Shown here piece by piece: positions 21,981 through 32,192 of a stretch of DNA of 64,000 nt (position 1 is its first letter; every line of letters begins with the position of its first letter). The notes beneath the pieces were generated by a model that worked only from the letters and a program-made list of their open reading frames with translations, did no database searches and was not told the origin of the DNA. Source of the DNA: Scilla litardierei (taxonomy: Eukaryota > Streptophyta > Magnoliopsida > Asparagales > Asparagaceae); the NCBI GenBank assembly GCA_030789695.1, contig CM061142.1, positions 149,689,266 to 149,753,265 of the forward strand, in the 5' to 3' direction. Made by a program: the position numbers and the translations under genes.

Positions 21981-24329
21981 TATAACGCCACAGGAACGGG
22001 AGCCGTTACACTCACAATAATTTGCAGGTCTTGCATGTACCAATGAAGTCAATATAGTTTAAACATGAAATTTTTGAGACAAAGATAAAGAAAATACTCA
22101 TTTTATTAAACCTTGAAATGAATTACATTGTTTAGACAAAAGAGAAACTACAGCTTAACTAAAACAATACTGAAAGAAAAACCGACTAAATGAAAGATAA
22201 CTCTCCTGGAAACACGTGAGCTCAAAAGTCCGCGTCCTCAATAGGAAAATCGGACTCCTCGTACTGCGGAGCCTGCTCTTCAAGCTGAGTATTACCTGAT
22301 GGATTTGAACCACCATTAATAAAGTAGATTGCAAAACCGTATTAAACATTTAATTGATTTATTTTCTTGGAATTTAAAAGGTATAAAAGGAACTGTAAAA
22401 GGAAAATTACTGACCTGGCATGAATAAGTGGCAATAAGAAATGAGCAAATAACCAAAAGGAAAATGTTGTTGTATTGTGTTGTGACTTATAAAAGGAGAG
22501 CACGATATGCAACATGAAGTCCATCTTGGACCACGGGGTGCTACCCCGGGCCTAGTATAAGGACAAAACTGTACCGAGAACTCAAGATCCATAAAGGAAA
22601 TCCTCCCAGATGGGGGCCATAAGCATGGCTTCAATCGCTCCCGCACCCTCTCAATTATAAGTTACCCGTACCCGTGATGTCAAGTGTAGTTGTTCTAATT
22701 CTAGGGTGTCATGTATCTTGTTCATGTAGCTGTTTTCTAAATTATATATTTAGATAGCTATGCAATTCTTTGTCCAGGTTGCCATGTTTGGAGGGAGAAA
22801 ATCAGGCGTACCAATGATATAATTTCATGCATAACTTTTAAACATATACTTTAGAGAAGAGTGCCGATTATATACGCATATCTATTTAACATTATGAGAT
22901 AATCGTCCATTTATCAATTTGTCCAATAAATTACCAGAAACACTATAACGCACATAAATAAAATGACATAAAAATAGCGAAAATAACAAGAGAAGTGAAA
23001 ATCTATAATAAAGTAATTGAAAAAGATAAATAAGAACTATGAATGAATCAGATTCATGTTGGCACCTTTAGAGGTTGTGATCTACCTGCCTAGATGGTTT
23101 GCTCAGACCAATGATTGCATGGAAAGATATACCAGTTTTGGCTGAAACCATTGTGGTAAAGGTAACCAGATTTCTTTAGTGTTATAAACATGGACCTAAA
23201 ACTCTTACAACTGAAATCCCAAAACTGCAGATATAGAGGACCCACAAACATGCAACATAGACTACAGACTACTGAGCACAGATCAGCAAACAAGTTAGGA
23301 CTCAAACAGTAAGCGAACGGACACGAGACTACATGCAGAAGGGACCCAAAGAACTATAGGCGAACCTGAACCCAAACATCAAGCAAGACAGCACGCAAAC
23401 ATCCCCGAAACAGACATGCAACCAGACCCAAATTTCAACATGCAACCGACTCTTCCTCAGCATGCAATAATATCCAAGATGGCAAGTAACAACATCCAAA
23501 CATCAAGTTGCCAACTGATAATTACAGTAGCACGAACCGAACAAGGTAAACATACAGATAAACTGGACTAAATAAGCAAGTTGAATAGGAACAAACAGCA
23601 GGAGGAACTGAAAGTAGCAAGCAACCCTGGCCGTGCCTTCCCCTCGGCGGCCGACCACGACCAAGAAATTAACGCAAGGGTCTGAACGAAAACAGCGAAC
23701 AACGACAAAATGCTGTGAATCTAATAGGTGCCAAAATATCCATGGAGGAGTCATCCTCTCTAAGAGTTTACATGAATCATCATCTTCATTCGGAGAATAA
23801 ACAATTAGAAGCTTATTAGGGTTCGAAATCTACCTGAAACAAGAAACCACGCGAGAAAAATTAAGAAATCCGAAAGCCTCAAGCAAATCCGGAACCTAGG
23901 AGCAAGCCGAAACCCCCAAAATAGAATCGAAACACCAGAAGTAGAATTCGAAAACTCCAGGAGCAAGATCCGAAAGCCTTTTGGAAAGGGGAAAAACAAT
24001 TTCTCTTACCTTTGCCCTAGGAGAAAACGGCTCCAATAAATAGGAAGAGAGAAAACCCCGTGAGAGGAGGCAGAGGATCTTCCCGTTGAGATTTTCGCAC
24101 CGAAAGATCCGGAGAGAGAGAGAGATCGGCGCTGATTAAGATCGGATTTGGGTTTCGAAACCCTAACTTCTCGTCGCCGCTTGTCGAGCAAAAAGAAAAA
24201 AAAACGAACGAACGAAAAAAATCCAACGGGCTGGGTTCAGGCGCGTGAGAGAAAAGGGAGTGGGAGAGAGAAAAAGAGTGGTGGGGGGTTTATTAAAAAG
24301 GTATTGTGCTTGGGCTTTGGGCCTTTACA
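21981..24329 (-). mobile_element. Gypsy 3' LTR (about 2.35 kb)
   Basis: It matches 29303-31661 along its whole length with a small percentage of differences by eye. The first bases TATAACGCCACAGG carry changes relative to TGTAACGCCCCAGG in the other LTR. No coding content is evident. The internal side, at 24330, borders the end of pol. Confidence 0.9.
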
Positions 24330-24377
24330 CCTTATACACCTTCAAAGAAATTCCGTCCTCGGAATTCAAAGAAAACA

Positions 24378-24689
24378 CTAAACGGTGAAAAGGTACGTAT
24401 ACCGCTCCTTCATCTCTTCTTCTCGCTCCCAGGTAGCCTCTCCTGGCGAGTCACGATGCCACATCACTTTGACCAAATTCACAGTCTTGTTCCTGAGAGC
24501 CCTCTGTCGACGATCAATTATCTCCACTGGCTGCTGTTCATAACTCAAATCTGACCTCACTGTGATCTCTGAATGATCAACCATGTGAGTTGGATCTCCC
24601 ACATACTTACGCAGCTGAGATATGTGGAACACATTATGCACACCCTCCAGAGATGGAGGCAGTGCATGTTTGTATGCCACCTCGCCCAC
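24378..24689 (-). pseudogene. Gypsy pol C terminus with chromodomain
   Basis: The frame reads VGEVAYKHALPPSLEGVHNV, then FHISQLRKYVGDP, the integrase C-terminal GPY/F-like region. The chromodomain PVEIIDRRQRALRNK, LVKVMWHRDSPGEATWERE and ERYTYLF follows. The aromatic and acidic positions of a chromovirus chromodomain (W in VMW, W in ATWE) are present. Chromodomains can steer integration toward modified histones. The upstream frame ends at a stop near 24736, which separates this block from the rest of pol. Confidence 0.88.
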
Positions 24690-24734
24690 ACGCTCGAGTA
24701 TGTTAAAAGGTCCAATAAACCGTAGGCTAAGCTT

Positions 24735-25320
24735 TCATCTGTGACCAAAATGGATCATGCCTCTATTAGGTGAAATCTTGAGAAAGACATGGTCTCCAGG
24801 CTGAAATTCCAAATGTCGCATCTTTGCATCTGCCCAGTGCTTGTAACGGTCTTGTGCCACCTGTAGCCTCTCTCTGATAGTCCGTACAACATCCACTGTC
24901 TCTACAATCATCTCGGGCCCAATCAGTTCTCTGTCTCCAACATCGTCCCAGCTCAAGGGAGAACGCCACTTCCTTCCATATAAAGTAGCAAAAAGGAGCC
25001 ATTCCAATACTCGCCTGATGACTATTATTATAAGCAAACTCCACGAGATGTAGATGGTCCTCCCACGACCCTTTGAAATCCAGCATGCATGCCCGCAGCA
25101 TGTCCTCCAAAATCTGTATAGTTCGCTTTGATTGTCCGCCCGTCCAAGGATGATAAGCTGTACTGAACTTCAGCTGCGTACCCAACTTCTCCTGTAGACT
25201 CGTCCAGAAGTGTGAAGTAAACCGGGTGTCCCTATTAGAAACGATACTTACTGGGACCCCATGTAGCTTCACAATTTCCTCCATGTATATCTTGGCAAGA
25301 GTCTGTAGACTGTCCAACAT
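24735..25320 (-). pseudogene. Gypsy integrase core (C half), frameshifted
   Basis: One frame gives [20 protein letters not shown] with the second catalytic Asp, then [17 protein letters not shown]. The family has GGQSERTIQ, so the catalytic Glu reads Lys, a change expected to abolish strand transfer. A frameshift near 24990 moves [17 protein letters not shown] into another frame (24735-25037) that continues [13 protein letters not shown] and [11 protein letters not shown]. Another frameshift near 25318 separates this segment from the upstream RNase H/integrase frame. Confidence 0.88.
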
Positions 25321-26458
25321 TGAAGGGAATAAAATGAGCCGACTTGGTCAATCGATCAACGATCACCCAAACAGCATCATGTTGCTTCTTGCTCTTTGGA
25401 AGTCCCGTCACGAAATCCATCGTGATATGTTGCCACTTCCACTCAGGGATGGGCAGGGGCTGTAACAGACCGGCAATGCGGTGATGCTCAGCCTTCACCT
25501 GCTGACACACCATACATCTGGCCACACTTTGCGTTACGCTTTTCTTCATTCCATGCCACCAGTAATTTCGTCGTAGATCTTGGTACATCTTGGTGCCTCC
25601 TGGATGGATGGAGTACGAGGAACTGTGTGCTTCCTTTAATAATTCATCCCTGACATCTCCTGATGGTACACATATTCTGCTGTCATATCTCAATGATCCA
25701 TCTGCATGTATCTGAAATTCTGGTCTCTTTCCTGCTAATGCCATGTCCCTGATCCGTTGAAGCTTTGCATCTCCTGTCTGAGCAGCCTTGATTTGGTCTA
25801 CCAACGTCGACTGTATCTCCATGTTCATAAATGACGAGGTCAGCCCAGGTAACACCACGACTATTTCCATGTCGCGGATCTCCTGCTGCAATCTCCACTG
25901 CGTCGTAAGCGCCATCACTCCTGGAAGCCGACTCAAAGCGTCAAGTACCATGTTAACCTTTCCAGGGTGATACTGAAGATCAATGTTGTAATCTTCCATG
26001 AGCTCGATCCATCTCCGTTGCCGCTGGTTCAGATCCTTCTGTGTGAAGATGTATGTCAAACTCTTATGATCTGTATATACCTTCACGGGCTTCCCAATTA
26101 GAAAGTGCCTCCAGATCTTCAAGGCAAATATTACGGCCGCCAACTCAAGATCATGAGTGGGGTAATTCTTCTCGTGATTCTTCAATTGCCTTAATGCATA
26201 TGCAACAACGCGTCCGTGCTGATGAAGCACACACCCAAGACCTTTGCCAGACGCGTCGCAAAACACTTCAAAATCTCCCATGCAATCTGTAATAACCAAT
26301 ATCGGCGCTGTCGTCAACCGCTTCTTCAATTCTTGAAAGGCTTCGTTACACGCCCTCGACCAAACATACATCACGTCCTTCCTGGTCAATTGTGTCATGG
26401 GCTCTGCGATCTCCGAAAAATCCTTGATGAATCTCATGTAGTAACCAGCTAGTCCCAA
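25235..26458 (-). pseudogene. Gypsy RNase H and integrase N half
   Basis: This 407-codon frame starts in GLAGYYMRFIKDFSEIAEP (the RT-RNase H connection). It continues with VFCDASGKGLGCVLHQ (RNase H Asp), NYPTHDLELAAVIFALK (Glu), VYTDHKSLTYIF (Asp) and YHPGKVNMVLDALSR. The integrase zinc-binding module follows (HPGGTKMYQDLRRNYWWHGM, CMVCQQVKAEH), then WQHITMDFVTGLPKSK with the first catalytic Asp and [13 protein letters not shown]. It runs out of frame shortly after. Upstream stops at about 26482 and 26539 separate it from RT. Confidence 0.9.
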
Positions 26459-26539
26459 GAAGCTTCGAATCTCTGATACTGTCTTAGGGACCGGTCAATT
26501 CTGTCCTGTTGCAACCTTCTCTGGGTTCACAGAGATTCC

Positions 26540-27097
26540 TTATCCTGAAATCACGTGGCCTAGAAACATCACCTTGTCCAACCAGAACTCGCACTTACTG
26601 TTTTTGGCATATAACTTACTCTGCCTTAAAGTCTCTAGTACTATTCTCAAATGCCCAGCATGCTCCTGTGCATTCTTCGAGTATACCAATATATCATCCA
26701 GATACACCATTACGAACTTGTCCAGATACTCATATAATGCTTTGTGCATGAGATTCATGAATATCGCCTGTGCATTAGTCACACCAAATGGCATCACTAG
26801 AAATTCATAGTGTCTGTATCTAGTGCTGAATGCTGTCTTATGCACGTCTTCTTTCTTGACCCTCAACTGATGATAGCCGGTCTTCAAGTCCAATTTAGAA
26901 AAGACACTTGTTCCTCCAAGCTGATCAAATAAGTCGTCGATACGGGGAATGAGATACTTGTTCTTCACCGTAAGCTTGTTTAATTCACTGTAATCGACGC
27001 ACATCCGTTTGGATCCATCTTTCTTCACCAATAATATTGGAGCGTCCCAAGGAGACACACTGGGACGTATCCACCCTTTCTTCAAGAGGTCATCCAA
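26540..27097 (-). pseudogene. Gypsy reverse transcriptase
   Basis: The frame reads [74 protein letters not shown] and [15 protein letters not shown]. The catalytic YLDD box is intact, as is the first Asp of SKLDLK. The stop before it (VQM, stop, LDDLL) is TAG where relatives have CAG. The stop after it (HVISG, stop, GIS) is at 26539. Both fit transition-type damage. Confidence 0.92.
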
Positions 27098-27727
27098 CTA
27101 CATTTGCACTTCATACAACTCGGATGGTGACATGCGGTAAGGCTGTCTAGAATAAGGCTGGGCACCAGGCATTAGCTCAATTGCAAACTCAACTCCGTGG
27201 TCCGGAGGTAACCCAGTAAGTTCATCCGGAAACACATCCGGAAAATCTCGAACTACCTCTGGCTTCTCTATCTCAATCTCCATGGCAGTCGCTGCTGTTG
27301 GTTTAGCTCTGAACTTTGCTGGTCTCTCTGTTCTGACAAATTCGAATCTGGGTTGGTTTGGCATATCAAGCACCACTCTTCCTTTGCGACAATCAATCGT
27401 GGCATAATGTACCGACAACCAATCCATCCCGAGGACGACGTCAAAATTTGGCATGTTGATGACGACGAAATCTGCTGGCAGTTTGTGTCCACATATATCC
27501 ACAGGACATGAAAGACATGCACTAGTTGTTGTCAGTATCCCACTGCCCGTGTTAACGTCCCAACAAGAATCGAGAGGCGAAACAGGAAAGGTGTGCTCAT
27601 CAACAAAACACTTGGACATAAAGCAATGCCAAGATCCCGAGTCGAAAAGGGCGAGGACGGGTCTATTGGCAGCTATTATAATACCTACGGTCACGGATAC
27701 TAAGTCTAAGCACACATATACTATTGT
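27098..27727 (-). pseudogene. Gypsy aspartic protease
   Basis: The segment contains PVLALFDSGSWHCFMSKCFV, with the D-S-G active-site triad present but the following residues (usually AS/TH) altered. Downstream DFVVINMPNFDVVLGMDWLS and GRVVLDMP are typical of the plant gypsy protease. The PDVFPDELTGLPPDHGVEFA block leads into RT. Its upstream end abuts a pyrimidine-rich TTATGTTTTCAG that looks like a splice acceptor (27728). Confidence 0.88.
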
Positions 27728-27830
27728 CTGAAAACATAATTAAATAGGTAAATAAGCAGCAAACTGTAAACTACATATCAGTGATAACTTGGCCAGTGGC
27801 CTCTACTTTCTCTGCAGTCATAGTGAAAAC

Positions 27831-29190
27831 CTAGCGCTTAGCTGGTGGAGCCTGAGTCCTCGCCTGCTGGTACACCTTTTGCTGAGGTGGAAGTGGAGCT
27901 CTACGCTGATTGCCCCCTGCTGGGGCTGGAGCTGGAGCGGAAACTGGTGCAGTAGTCTGAGCTGGGGCAGCTGGTCTCTGTCCCATATGCGGGCAATCTC
28001 TCGCAGTTTGATCCTTGGCACCACAAACCAGGCACAAATTTAGATAAAGTCGGCATTCTGACTTGATGTGACCCGGTTTGTTGCAGTAGTGGCAGATATG
28101 AGTGGGTCGCCTGAGTTGTTACTGATGTGGTGGCTGGGTTGGTGCAGGCCTCTTAAACTGTGCCTGATGCATAGGCCTGTGAAGCTGTCTAGTAGGAGCA
28201 AGTGGCTGTCTGTGATGCCCTGCAGAAGCTGTCGAGTAGGGATGTGGTCGTCGTGGGGCAGCCACCTGATGCTCTCGTGCTCCCTCCCGCTATACATACT
28301 CTCGTACTCTCGAGCAGTGGAGAGCACGTCAGCATGGGTCTTTAGTTTGAATCCGACCAGCTTATCACGGATGTCGATGTGCATGCCCTTCTGGAATCTC
28401 TTGGCTCGGGCCAGAGGAGTGGACACCACGTCCTTAGCAAACCTGGAGTTTACAGATTATTTAGAAAAGAAAATCATGTATCTGGAATAATCAACTGTTA
28501 TGGGTCAAAAATACGCACCTGCTGAGCTTAGAGAACTCAGCATCGTATTCTTCCACAGTCATGGAATCTTGCTTCAGTCCCATAAACCGTTCCTCGAGCT
28601 CCATCTGCGCCTCAGGTGAAAAGAATTGGACATCAAATGCCTCCTTAAATGTATCCCAAGAAATCGGCTGCGGTAAACGGTCCTCCACAGAATCCCACCA
28701 TAACATGGCATCCTTGGTCAATTGTAGCCTTGCCTGTAGCCTTGCCATATCCAGCCAAGAATCCACATGGGCTCGTACCGCCTTCAGCATATGAGTAATA
28801 GACTGCATCCATTCCTCTGCAGCTAGAGAGTCCTCCCGTCCAGTGAAGATCGGTGGACGTAGTGACCGAAACTCTAGTACTCCTCCTCGCATTGATTCCT
28901 GTCGCACGAGTTCCTGCTGCATGGCTTCCTGCCGTATGGCTTGAACCATTTCGCGCAGTGCTTGATCAGATATCTGGTGCACCATCGGAGGTTTTTCAGT
29001 ATCAGAACTGCCATCATTGCTAGCACTGTTTCCATTAAGGCCAGTTTCAGGATTGATATTGTTGGCGAGATCTTTCATTGTTGGGGACATGGTTCCCATT
29101 CCCATTCAAATTCATCTCCATCTCTGCGTCGACAGTATCGGGATTTGATCCAACGGTGGTACGTTTACGTCTGTTATACACCTTCGACAT
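27831..29190 (-). pseudogene. Gypsy gag with an intron-like interruption
   Basis: The likely start is ATG at 29190 (MSKVYNRRKR), matched by MTKVYKRHAR in the related element at 37672. A frameshift lies near 29090. The retrotransposon Gag domain reads SLAAEEWMQSITHMLKAV, AMLWWDSVEDRLPQPISW, DTFKEAFDVQFFSPEAQ and TVEEYDAEFSKLSR. The frame is then interrupted by 76 nt (28443-28518) with GT-AG ends. Joining the flanks gives LSRFAKDVVSTPL. Further frameshifts follow. The zinc knuckle CHYCNKPGHIKSEC (about 28060-28105) and a Pro/Ala/Gln-rich tail end near 27831. Confidence 0.85.
28443..28518 (-). other. Putative spliceosomal intron in gypsy gag (76 nt)
   Basis: On the minus strand it starts GTGCGTATTTTTG after CAG and ends TGTAAACTCCAG before GTTTGC. 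It is AT-rich, has a T-rich stretch TTTTCTTTTCTAAATAATC near the 3' end, and contains a stop codon. Its removal restores the codons for L-S-R-F-A-K-D. The related gag at 38434-38475 is continuous at this point (LSKFVKNVV). 76 nt is within the usual range for short plant introns. Confidence 0.75.
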
Positions 29191-29302
29191 TCTATAATTC
29201 AAGGATGGTTGTCAGTTTAATAATTCGAGTATTTTATAAATATTTCCTGTTTATCCTATACTGTTCATGAGGTGGTTGCGCGGACCTGCATGTGCCACCA
29301 CT

Positions 29303-31661
29303 TGTAACGCCCCAGGAACGGGAGCCGTTACACTTACAATAATTTGCATGTCTTGCATGTACCAGTGAAGTCAATATAGTTTAAACAGGAAATATTTGAG
29401 ACAAAGATAAAGGAAATACTCATTTTATTAAACCTTGAAATGAATTACATTAGGCAAAAGAGAAACTACAGCTCAACTAAAACAATACTGAAAGAAAAAC
29501 CGACTAAATGAAAGATAACTCTCCTGGTAACACGTGAGCTCAAAAGTCTGCGTCCTCAACAGGAAAATCGGACTCCTCGTACTGCGGAGCCTGCTCTTCA
29601 AGCTGAGTATTACCTGATGGATTTGAACCACCATTAATAAAGTAGATTGCAAAACCGTATTAAACATTTAATTGATTTATTTTACTGGAATTTAAAAGGT
29701 ATAAAAGGAACTGTAAAAGGAAAATTACTGACCTGGCATGAATAAGTGGCAATAAGAAATGAGCAAATAACCAAAAGGAAAATGTTGTTGTATTGTGTTG
29801 TGACTTATAAAAGGAGAGCACGATGTGCAACATGAAGTCCATCTTGGACCACGGGGTGCTACCCCAGGCCGAGTATAAGGACAAAACTGTACCGAGAACT
29901 CATGATACATAAAGGAAATCCTCCCAGATGGGGGCCATAAACATGGCTTCAATCGCTCCCGCACCCTCTCAATTATAAGTTATCCCGTACCCGTGATGTC
30001 AAGTGTAGTTGTTCTAATTCTAGGGTATCAGGTATCTTGTTCATGTAGCTCTTCTCTAAATTATATATTTAGATAGCTATGCAATTCTATGTCCAGGTTG
30101 TCATGTTTGGAGGGAGAAAATTAGGCGTACCAATGATATCGTATAATTTCATGCATAACTTCTAAACATATACTTTAGAGAAGAGTGCCGATTATATACG
30201 CATATCCATTTAACATTATGAGATAATCGTCCATTTATCAATTTGTCCAATAAATTACCAGAAACACTATAACGCACATAAATAAAATGACATAAAAATG
30301 GCGAAAATAACAAGAGAAGTGAAAATCTATAATAAAGTAATTGAAAAAGATAAATAAGAACTATGAATGAATCAGATTCATGTTGGCATCTTTAGGGGTT
30401 GTGGTCTACCTGCCTAGAGGGGTTGCTCAGACCAATGATTGCATGGAAAGATATACCAGTTTTGGCTGAAATCATTGTGGTAATGGTAACCAGATTTCTT
30501 TAGTGCTATACACATGGACCTAAAACATTTACAACTGAAATCCCAAAACTGCAGATATAGAGGACCCAGCAGTACACAAACATGCAACATAGACTACAGA
30601 CGACTGAGCACCGATCAGCAAACAAGTTAGGACTCATACAGTAAGCGAACGGACACACGACTACATGCAAAAGGGACCCAAAGAAATACAGGCGAAACTG
30701 AACCCAAACATCAAGCAAGACAGCACGCAAACAGCCCCGAAACAGACATGCAACCAGACCCAAATTTCAACATGCAACCGACTCGTCCTCAGCATGCAAT
30801 AATATCCAAGATAGCAAGTAACAACACCCAAACATCAAGTTGCCAACTGATAATTACAGTAGTAGCACGAACCGAACAAAGTAAACATACAGATAAACTA
30901 GACTAGATAAGCAAGTTGAATAGGAACAAACAGCAGGAGGAAGTGAAAGTAGCAAGCAACCCCGACCGTGCCTTCCCCTCGGCGGCCGACCACGACCAAG
31001 AAATTAACGCAAGGGTCTGAACAAAAACAACGAACAACGACAAAATGCTGTGAATCAAAACTAGGTGCCAAAATATCAATGGAGGAGTCATCCTCTCTAA
31101 GAGTTTACATGAATCATCATCTTCATTCGGAGAATAAACAATTAGAAGCTAATAGGGTTCGAAATCTACTTGAAACAAGAAACCACACGAGAAAAATTAA
31201 GAAATCCGAAAGCCTCAAGCAAATCCGGAACCTAGGAGCAAGCCGAAACCCCCAAAATAGAATCGAAACACCAGAAGTAGAAGTCAAAAACTCCAGGAGC
31301 AAGATCCGAAAGCCTTTTGGAAAGGGTAAAAACAATTTCTCTTACCTTTGCCCTAGGAGAAAACGGCTTAAATAAATAGGAAGAGAGAAAACCCCGTAAG
31401 AGGAGGCGGAGGATCTTCTCGTTGAGATTTTCGCACCGAAAGATCCGGAGAGAGATCGGCGCGGATTACGATCGGATTTGGGTTTCGAAACCCTAAATTC
31501 TCGTCGCCGCTTGTCGAGCAAAAAGAAAAAAAACGAACGAAAGAAAAAAAATCCGACGGGCTGGGTTCAGGCGCGTGAGAGAAAAGGGAGTGGGAGAGAG
31601 AAAAGGGAGTGGGAGGGGGGTTTATTAAAAAGGTATTGGGCTTGGGCTTTGTGCCTTTACA
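29303..31661 (-). mobile_element. Gypsy 5' LTR (about 2.36 kb)
   Basis: It starts TGTAACGCCCCAGG and ends GTGCCTTTACA (plus-strand reading), followed by the TSD ACAGA. In the element's orientation the LTR is followed by AGTGGTGGCACATGCAGG, the presumed primer-binding region. A similar stretch follows the LTR of the gag-only element at 37564, which supports a close relationship. Confidence 0.9.
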
Positions 31662-31666
31662 ACAGA

Positions 31667-32043
31667 TCAGGGGAGGTGAGGGAATTTGTACTCTTTTTAC
31701 TTAGCTATGGTTTTCCCACTGGGTTTTCCATAGCCAAAGTTTTAACGAGGCATATCACATCAACTCTGGATCCTAAAGTATCCACCCCTCTGTGACGCTC
31801 AGAATCCAGAAGTATTCATGAGCAGAGTCACTTATACAAATTAGGGGGTGTTAAAGAGCGTTTGAACTCTTTTTCCTTAACTGTGGTTTCTCCCATAGGA
31901 TTTTCCATAGCTAAAGGTTTTAACAAGGCAAACCTCACCAACTCAAGATCCTTAAGTATCCACCCCATGTGAGACTCCTATTACGCTCAGAATCCCGAAG
32001 TATTCTTGAGCAGAGTCCACACCTATGGCTGGATAAGGGGGAG
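31667..32043 (+). repeat. Copia O 3' region with tandem repeat and polypurine tract
   Basis: This is the DNA between the gypsy insertion and the copia O 3' LTR. Two diverged copies of about 170 bp (about 31690-31820 and 31860-32015) share CTTTTTACTTAGCTATGG-like, TTTTCCATAGC and GAGCAGAGTC blocks. It ends GGATAAGGGGGAG, the polypurine tract, at 32043. No coding. Confidence 0.75.
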
Positions 32044-32187
32044 TGTTGTGAATGGAAATACCAGAGTCGGTTAGGATTGCGGTATCTTAGAGATACGCCC
32101 ATATCTTTGTATCCTATCATCCTACTCTCCTATCCTGCCTATAAATAAAGGGCTGTGGGTTCCTCCCCCAATAGTTGATTCATAACA
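32044..32187 (+). mobile_element. Copia O 3' LTR (144 bp)
   Basis: It matches the 5' LTR at 4145-4289, ends TTCATAACA, and is followed by the TSD TTTTG. A TATA box TATAAATA is at 32140-32147. Confidence 0.9.
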
Positions 32188-32192
32188 TTTTG

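Larger units (their letters stand above)
21981..31661 (-). mobile_element. Chromodomain-type Ty3/gypsy element
   Basis: LTRs at 21981-24329 and 29303-31661 start TGTAACGCC (TATAACGCC in the left copy) and end TTTACA. The TSD ACAGA is perfect (21976-21980 and 31662-31666). The minus-strand gene order is gag, protease, RT, RNase H, integrase, chromodomain, the order of a chromovirus. The C-terminal chromodomain and long LTRs suggest a Tekay/Del-like clade, though I cannot place it firmly. Several stops and frameshifts make it defective. Confidence 0.92.
4145..32187 (+). mobile_element. Copia O: old Ty1/copia element with short LTRs
   Basis: Direct LTRs at 4145-4289 and 32044-32187 begin TGTTGTGAATGG and end TTCATAACA. 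They are flanked by the 5-bp TSD TTTTG (4140-4144 and 32188-32192). The LTRs differ by about six substitutions and one indel by eye, roughly 4 %, so it is older than its nested insertions. Its own coding parts are scattered: gag at 5911-6816, protease/GAG-pre-integrase at 8563-9333, the same segment again with integrase and RT at 19214-21975, and the 3' region at 31667-32043. All coding is badly decayed. Confidence 0.9.
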
